Below, one piece after another: positions 59,139 through 64,000 of a stretch of 64,000 bases of DNA. A program made the translations under genes and the position numbers. Source of the DNA: Gemmatimonadota bacterium (GTDB lineage: Bacteria; Gemmatimonadota; Gemmatimonadetes; Palauibacterales; KS3-K002); the NCBI GenBank assembly GCA_020344215.1, contig CP070815.1, positions 1,634,903 through 1,698,902 on the forward strand, in the 5' to 3' direction. Each line of letters starts with the position of its first letter. Within the stretch, counting starts at the first letter, position 1. Below the pieces are notes generated by a model, which was not told the DNA's origin, did not search any database, and saw nothing but the letters and a program-made list of their open reading frames with translations.

Positions 59139-60478
59139 CTGAGACCCCCGCGTCGGAGCTGAGGCGCTCCATCGGACTCGTGAAGGCAGCCTCGATGGTG
59201 GTCGGCACCATCATCGGCGCCTCCATCTTCGTCCAGCCTTCCGTAATCACCGACCAGGTCCGCTCGACAACCGTGGTGTTCCTGGTTTGGGCGACCGCCG
59301 GAATTCTGACGCTGTTCGGCGCACTGGTCACAGCCGAGCTCGCTTCCGCCTTCCCGCGAACCGGCGGCGTCTACGTATTCCTGAAGCAGGCCTTCAAGCC
59401 GGTGCTCGGCTTCCTTTGGGGCTGGGCGATGTTCTGGAGTATGCACTCGGGAATCATCGCCGCCATAGCGGTGGTCTTCGCCCGCTACGTCGGTCACTTC
59501 GCTCCGCTGAGTGACCTGGGAGTGCGCGCCGTAGCGATCGCCGGAATAGCCGCCCTTTCCTGGATCAACTACGTCGGCGTCCGACAAGGAAGTATCGTAC
59601 AGACGGCGTTTACGATCGTGAAGGTCGTTGCAGTACTCATTATCATCATCGTCGGCTTCGCATTCGGCTCGGCATCCACCGGGCCGGCCACGGTCGGCGA
59701 AGGCGCGGGCATCCAGGGCGTATCAATTCAGGACTTCGCACTCGCTCTGATCGCCGGCCTGTTCGCGTTTGGCGGCTGGCACATGGTTACCTATGCCGCC
59801 GAAGAGACGCTGCAACCGGAGAGGACCATCCCGAGGGCTCTGCTCATCGGGACCGCGGTCGTCACCGTGTCCTACATCGCGCTGAACGCGGTCTACTTTC
59901 ACGTCTTGCCTATAGACACCGTCGCGTCCTCCACCCGCGTCGCCGCCGATGCGGCCGCTGCCGTCGTGGGCCGGAGCGGGGCCGCAGTGGTATCCGGCCT
60001 GGTGATCTTCTCCACCTTCGGCGCCCTGAGTGGCATCGTTCTGGCAGGCCCCAGGGTGTACTTCTCGATGGCGCGTGACGGGCTGCTGTTCCGGTGGCTG
60101 GGAGAGATCCACCCGAAGTACCGCACGCCGCACAGGGCCATCATCATCCAGGCTCTGTGGTCGTCGGTGCTCGTTCTCACGGGCACCTATCGCACTCTAT
60201 TCACGCGGGTCATTTACACGGAATGGATATTCTTCGGACTGATGGCCGTCGGTCTGCTGCTCCTGCGCCGGCGTCCCAATTACTCGCCTTCGTATAAGGT
60301 CTGGGGTTTCCCCCTCATCCCAGCCGTCTTCGCCATCTCGTCCGCCGTCATCGTTCTGAACCAGATCGTGTCCGACCCAATCGAGAGTGCCGCGGGCCTG
60401 TTTCTGGTGGCTCTGGGGTTGCCGGTCTATTATCTGTGGACGGGGAGACACGACACCAAAGGAGCGGCGGCAGCGTGA
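59135..60478 (+). CDS. APC superfamily amino acid permease, probable CTG start
   Basis: About 447 residues if CTG at 59135-59137 is used, overlapping the glnS stop as CTGA. Using the first standard start, GTG at 59180, would begin at TM1 and lose ELRRSIGLV, the conserved lead of APC transporters. TM1 holds the GTIIGASIF substrate-site motif and twelve membrane segments follow, with the APC block [13 protein letters not shown]. Amino acid substrate unknown. Overlaps the amidohydrolase gene by four bases at the other end. Confidence 0.84.
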
Positions 60479-61455
60479 GCGTCATCGACTTTCACAACCA
60501 CTACTATCCGCCGGAGTATATCGAAGCGCTGAAGTCGACTCAGACTTCTATCACCGTGACGATTGACTCGGAGGGTAATCCGCTACTGCACTCCCCGGGC
60601 GACATCAACATCGCGGTACGTGGTCATCGAGACATCGAGTATCGGCAGAGCGTCCTGGATGGCGAAGAGATCGACATGCAGGTGTTGACGTTCACCTCAC
60701 CCGGCGTGCAGGTGCATGCTCCGAGCCAGGCCACTGCCTTTGCCCGAATGGTGAACGATGCCCTGGCAGCGATCGTGCGCGAGAAGAGCGATCGCTTCAC
60801 CGCGCTGGCGACGCTCCCGCTGAACGACCCTGCCGCTTCGGTCGCCGAGCTTGAACGGGCGACCCGGGAGCTCGGTCTGAGAGGGTCGATGCTGTTCAGC
60901 AACGTGAACGGCGTGGCATTGAGCGACGAGCGCTTCTGGCCGCTCTACGCGAAGGCGGAGGAGCTGGGCGCTGTGCTCTACATCCATCCCACCCATCCGG
61001 TGGGCGTGGAAGCGATGACCGATTTCTGGCTTATGCCGCTGGTGGGGTTCACGTTCGACACGACGCTGGCGGCGGCGGGCCTGGTGTTCAGCGGAGTGGT
61101 GGAGCGCTTCCCCGGGATCAACTGGGTCCTGGCGCACCTGGGTGGAGCGATTCCCTATCTGGCCGAGCGGCTGGATCGAGGCTACCACGCATTCGCGGAG
61201 TGCCGGGCGAACATCACGCGGCCGCCAAGCGAGCAACTCAGGGAGTTCTACTACGACACCGTCAACTTCGACGTAGGCGCGCTGCGGTTTGCCCTCGATT
61301 TCACGGGCGCCGACCACCTGCTGGCCGGAAGCGACTACCCGCATCAGATCGGCAGCCTGCGGTCGATGGTGGAGAGCATTGGCAAGCTCGAGATCACCGA
61401 CCAAGACAGGGCGCGGATCCTGGGAGGGAACGCGTCCCGGCTACTGCGCCTCTAG
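60475..61455 (+). CDS. Amidohydrolase family 2 protein (ACMSD-like)
   Basis: 326 residues from GTG at 60475 (overlaps the permease stop as GTGA, with GGAG ten bases upstream). Metal-binding HNH (His7, His9) in IDFHNHYYP, IHPTHP, LAHLGGAIPYLAERL and the aspartate of LLAGSDYPHQIG match the ACMSD/amidohydrolase 2 family, which decarboxylates aromatic acids. Substrate not predictable. Coupled to the permease, it may process the imported compound (inference). Confidence 0.9.
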   Translation: MSVIDFHNHYYPPEYIEALKSTQTSITVTIDSEGNPLLHSPGDINIAVRGHRDIEYRQSVLDGEEIDMQVLTFTSPGVQVHAPSQATAFARMVNDALAAIVREKSDRFTALATLPLNDPAASVAELERATRELGLRGSMLFSNVNGVALSDERFWPLYAKAEELGAVLYIHPTHPVGVEAMTDFWLMPLVGFTFDTTLAAAGLVFSGVVERFPGINWVLAHLGGAIPYLAERLDRGYHAFAECRANITRPPSEQLREFYYDTVNFDVGALRFALDFTGADHLLAGSDYPHQIGSLRSMVESIGKLEITDQDRARILGGNASRLLRL

Positions 61456-62562
61456 GCCGCTAGCCGCCGGCTGCCCCTCCGGATCGATCGGCCGCACCGC
61501 GGGCAGATACTCCTTGAAGGCCACGCCGTAGATCTCCCAGATGGTAACGAAGAGCGCGGCGATGATCGGGCCGATGACGATCCCGACGGCGCCGAAGAGG
61601 ACGAGGCCGCCCAACGTTCCCAGTAGGATGAGCAGGTCGGGCATCTTGGTGTCTTTCCCCACCAGCCAGGGCCTGAGCAGGTTGTCCACGGTGCCAACGA
61701 CGGCTGCGCACCAGACGAAGAGCCCGATGGCGGCCCCGGCCCGACCGACGGCCAGCAAGTAGCCAACCGCCGGAAGCCAGACGAGTGCCGTACCGACACC
61801 GGGGATGATCGAGAGGACTGCCATGATGGTCCCCCAAAAGACGGCGCCGCCGATACCGACGACGGCGAAGGCGAGCCCCGCCAGGCCTCCCTGGAGGATT
61901 CCAATCACGAGCGTGCCCTTGACGGTGGCACGCGCCACCGAGACGAACTTCTCCACCATCCGGTTCTCGTCCTCGGCGGCGAGCGGCATGTAGTAGAGGA
62001 TCTTATCGAGCACGGCGCGGCCATCGCTCAGGAAGAAGAAGAGCGCGTACAGCATGATGAAGAGCTGAAAGAAGAAGACCGCGGTGCCTCGAGTCGTGGC
62101 CGCCAGGCTGTTGACGAGGAAGCTACCGAGCCGCCCTGCCCACTCGCCGACCTTGGCGATGATCTGGTCGCGATACGGCTCGAGCCTGTCCATGAACGGC
62201 ACGCGCTGCAGCAGCCGATCGATCTCATTCGGCTCGGCGACCAGCTCCTCGATCGTCGGCCGAACCGTCTGGCTCACCTCGACCGCTTCCTTGGCGACAA
62301 GACCCAAGAAGCCTGTCAGAGGTAAGACGATGACGAGTAACACGATGACCACGGTGACCCCCGACGCCGCCGCTCGCCGGCCCTTGAACCAGCGGAGCAC
62401 CATCCTGTAGAGCGGCTGAGTCATTCCCGCGATGATCGCGGCGAGCACAATCGCGGTCAGAAAGCCGCGGACCATCTGGAAGAACACGTACGAGATAGCG
62501 AGCGCGAGGATCAACAAGAACGCCTTGCGGAACTTGTCCGGATTGATGCTGGGCTCGGTCAT
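61441..62562 (-). CDS. AI-2E family transporter (YdiK/TqsA-type)
   Basis: 373 residues with about eight membrane segments; FLTAIVLAAIIAGMTQPLY at the start and LPAVGYLLAVGRAGAAIGLFVWC, GTVDNLLRPWLVGK and VLFGAVGIVIGPIIAALF later, all typical. Members export autoinducer-2 or act as sodium/proton antiporters. Its last codons overlap the amidohydrolase end by 15 bases (convergent). No quorum-sensing gene nearby. Confidence 0.9.
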   Translation of the reverse strand: MTEPSINPDKFRKAFLLILALAISYVFFQMVRGFLTAIVLAAIIAGMTQPLYRMVLRWFKGRRAAASGVTVVIVLLVIVLPLTGFLGLVAKEAVEVSQTVRPTIEELVAEPNEIDRLLQRVPFMDRLEPYRDQIIAKVGEWAGRLGSFLVNSLAATTRGTAVFFFQLFIMLYALFFFLSDGRAVLDKILYYMPLAAEDENRMVEKFVSVARATVKGTLVIGILQGGLAGLAFAVVGIGGAVFWGTIMAVLSIIPGVGTALVWLPAVGYLLAVGRAGAAIGLFVWCAAVVGTVDNLLRPWLVGKDTKMPDLLILLGTLGGLVLFGAVGIVIGPIIAALFVTIWEIYGVAFKEYLPAVRPIDPEGQPAASGLEAQ

Positions 62563-62707
62563 GTCAGAGCGCTCCGTCTCGAGGCGCGGGTGGCGCCGTC
62601 GTTCCTGGGTCGATGGAAGCTTCGATTAGAGGTGACCGATAGGCCACGTGGACAGGATTGTGAAAAGGAGTGCGAGCGTCAACAGGCCGGCTCCCACCCC
62701 ACGGGAG

Positions 62708-63076
62708 TCAGCCCGACTCGGCGGCTCGCGCCCGCTCCGTCAGCGTGGCGCGCAACGCCGCAACCAGGCCGGCGGCGCTCCAGGCGAGCAGCGCCGGGAA
62801 GATCAGGGCGAGCAGAACCACGACGAACCCCGGGAGCGCGAACACGCCGCCTAGTATTGCGGCGAGCTCGAGCAGCGGCCCACCGGTCGCCCCCACGGCC
62901 AGCAGAGCGGCCCAAGCCGTCGCGGCGGACAGCGCTGCGAGCCGCCAGGGGCGGACGGGGTAGGCGGCGAGGGCTCCCCACACGGCAGCCACGACGGGTA
63001 GAGCCCACCATCCGAGCAGGGCCGTGGTCAGGAGGAAGGCCAGCGACAACAGCAGCCAGGAGATGAGGCGCTTCAT
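62708..63076 (-). CDS. Small membrane protein of unknown function
   Basis: 122 residues, three to four hydrophobic segments and little else; MKRLISWLLLSLAF start, R/E-rich tail (TERARAAESG). ATG is four bases after the penicillin acylase stop, so it is co-transcribed. No recognised family. Confidence 0.7.
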   Translation of the reverse strand: MKRLISWLLLSLAFLLTTALLGWWALPVVAAVWGALAAYPVRPWRLAALSAATAWAALLAVGATGGPLLELAAILGGVFALPGFVVVLLALIFPALLAWSAAGLVAALRATLTERARAAESG

Positions 63077-63079
63077 GGC

Positions 63080-64000
63080 TCAACGCTCCGGCTCGAGCTC
63101 GAGGACAGAGGCGACCCGGGAATCGTCCAGATCGGATGGAGCGCGGGGGAAGAGCACCGGGTCGAGCTCACCCGCCACCCATTTGTCGATGCGATCGACG
63201 TAGCGCGAGCTCAGCGGATGGCCGGACTGGCCACCTGGGTAGATGCTCCAGGCGGAGACTTGGGGCCCGAGCTCAACGACCATCCGCCAGCTGGCGCCGT
63301 ACGCGCCCCGCCCAGATGATGGGTTGAGGTTGCCCGGACCACCCTGTACCGGCAGGCCGAGTGCCGAGAGGGCCGGCAGCTCCAGAAGGTGGTAGATGTT
63401 GGCGTGACGTATCTTATCCCAGCGCCAACCCCCGCCATCCGGCTCGCCGTAGCGGTCCTGCACGCGCTCGAGCGCCGCCTCGAGACTCGCAAGGAGGATC
63501 GCGTCGCGGTCCTCCACCACGTCCCCCGTCCGACGGTCGTCCCACCAGACGCTCTCTGGTTGATGGATGAGGCTGGCGAGGACAGCGGAGGAAGGCGTGT
63601 AGACACGGCGTGCTCGCCCGCCTTCCTCCGCCGATCCGAGCAGCTCATCCCAGGTACGATTCGCCAGCTCGCTCATCGCGTATTCGAACAGCACGGCGCG
63701 CTCGTTATCCTTCGTGTACCGCCGATCCCACGCGGCCAGCAGCTCGGCCGCTTCGCGCGCCGGGCCCTCAGAACCTTCGCCTGCGGCCTGGCGCCGCACG
63801 GCGTCGAGAAAGAACGGGAGGAAGAGATCGGCACGCGCGTTACCGGGTTCGGTCTGATAGCGACGCATCGCGTCGGGCGTCACCGTGGAATCGGCCATTA
63901 ACAGGGCGTTGATCCGTATAGCGCGCCAAGGCGATGGCCAGTCGGCGCCCAAGTAGGTGGGGTCGTCCCGGGGATCGATAGGCTGCTGGTTAGCAGACGC
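63080..64000 (-). CDS. Penicillin acylase family protein, C-terminal part only
   Basis: The frame is open from the window end (64000) to TGA at 63080-63082, 306 residues visible. The first codons read ASANQQPID, the conserved Asn of the oxyanion region, followed by YLGADWPSPWRAIRI, then RHANIYHLLELPALSALGLP, GAYGASWRMVVELG and YPGGQSGHPLSSRYVDRIDKW, all in the beta subunit of penicillin/acyl-homoserine-lactone acylases. The N-terminal nucleophile serine and alpha chain lie outside the window. Substrate may be a beta-lactam side chain, AHL or other amide. Any start inside the window (TTG at 63952) would be artificial. Confidence 0.92.
   Translation of the reverse strand, partial: ASANQQPIDPRDDPTYLGADWPSPWRAIRINALLMADSTVTPDAMRRYQTEPGNARADLFLPFFLDAVRRQAAGEGSEGPAREAAELLAAWDRRYTKDNERAVLFEYAMSELANRTWDELLGSAEEGGRARRVYTPSSAVLASLIHQPESVWWDDRRTGDVVEDRDAILLASLEAALERVQDRYGEPDGGGWRWDKIRHANIYHLLELPALSALGLPVQGGPGNLNPSSGRGAYGASWRMVVELGPQVSAWSIYPGGQSGHPLSSRYVDRIDKWVAGELDPVLFPRAPSDLDDSRVASVLELEPER

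Overview
The window is a GC-rich, gene-dense piece of chromosome from a Gram-negative (outer-membrane) heterotrophic bacterium. Outer-membrane beta-barrels, an Mla-type lipid ABC transporter, lipoprotein signals, a FlgD/Por-type C-terminal domain protein, a mannose-family PTS with HPr kinase, SelB, and a ribosomal protein S1 with a long acidic repeat tail together suggest Gemmatimonadota or a neighbouring phylum. That placement is an inference: no 16S rRNA or other decisive marker lies in the window. There is no prophage, transposon or CRISPR array. Nearly everything is core metabolism in tight operons with 1-30 base overlaps.

Layout. 1-2805 (minus): edge-truncated lipoprotein, then fhs-ridA. 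3100-5718 (plus): mlaE-mlaF-mlaD. 5903-10258 (minus): thiI, the tmRNA gene ssrA with its own terminator, a GAF-GAF-GGDEF diguanylate cyclase and larB. 10465-11291 (plus): ptsN-like EIIA and a zinc-ribbon coiled-coil protein. 11313-18553 (minus): stand-alone FlgD-like secreted protein, selB-recO, a membrane-anchored unknown with a bifunctional nuclease, then ahcY and metK. 18651-32421 (minus): seventeen close-packed or overlapping genes, reading downstream as FmdB zinc ribbon, argS, a beta-barrel, ribD, ribE, ribBA, ribH, nusB, a glycosyltransferase, hpf, hprK, PTS IIA-IIB-IIC-IID, HPr and EI. This joins riboflavin synthesis, translation/hibernation factors and a complete PTS with its regulatory kinase.

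32494-44532: methylmalonyl-CoA mutase catalytic subunit and a biotin carrier protein (minus), then a plus-strand block of outer-membrane genes (35035-38484) that looks degenerate (porin intact, DUF481 barrel broken by an in-frame TAG, a fragment, and a transporter-like barrel truncated into rlmD), then rlmD, biotin carboxylase, carboxyltransferase and an LpoA-like periplasmic binding protein (minus). The carboxylase parts plus mutase make the propionyl-CoA to succinyl-CoA route, apart from the epimerase and the B12-binding subunit, which are not in the window.

44626-50402 (minus): rpsA, cmk, rnz, a sodium:solute symporter and a previously overlooked 32-residue membrane protein just upstream of it. 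50580-61455 (plus): three tandem paralogous small TM/coiled-coil proteins, a secreted tricorn-like protease, a Tat-exported PLP enzyme, a small beta-barrel, glnS, an APC permease and an amidohydrolase. 61441-64000 (minus): AI-2E-type permease, small membrane protein and the C-terminal part of a penicillin acylase.

The most interesting items are the tandem small TM/coiled-coil triplet, the amber-split DUF481 gene within a decaying outer-membrane island, two probable CTG starts (PTS IIC and the APC permease), a hexamer-built long inverted repeat next to ssrA, a dispersed intergenic repeat, and the micro-protein paired with the symporter.
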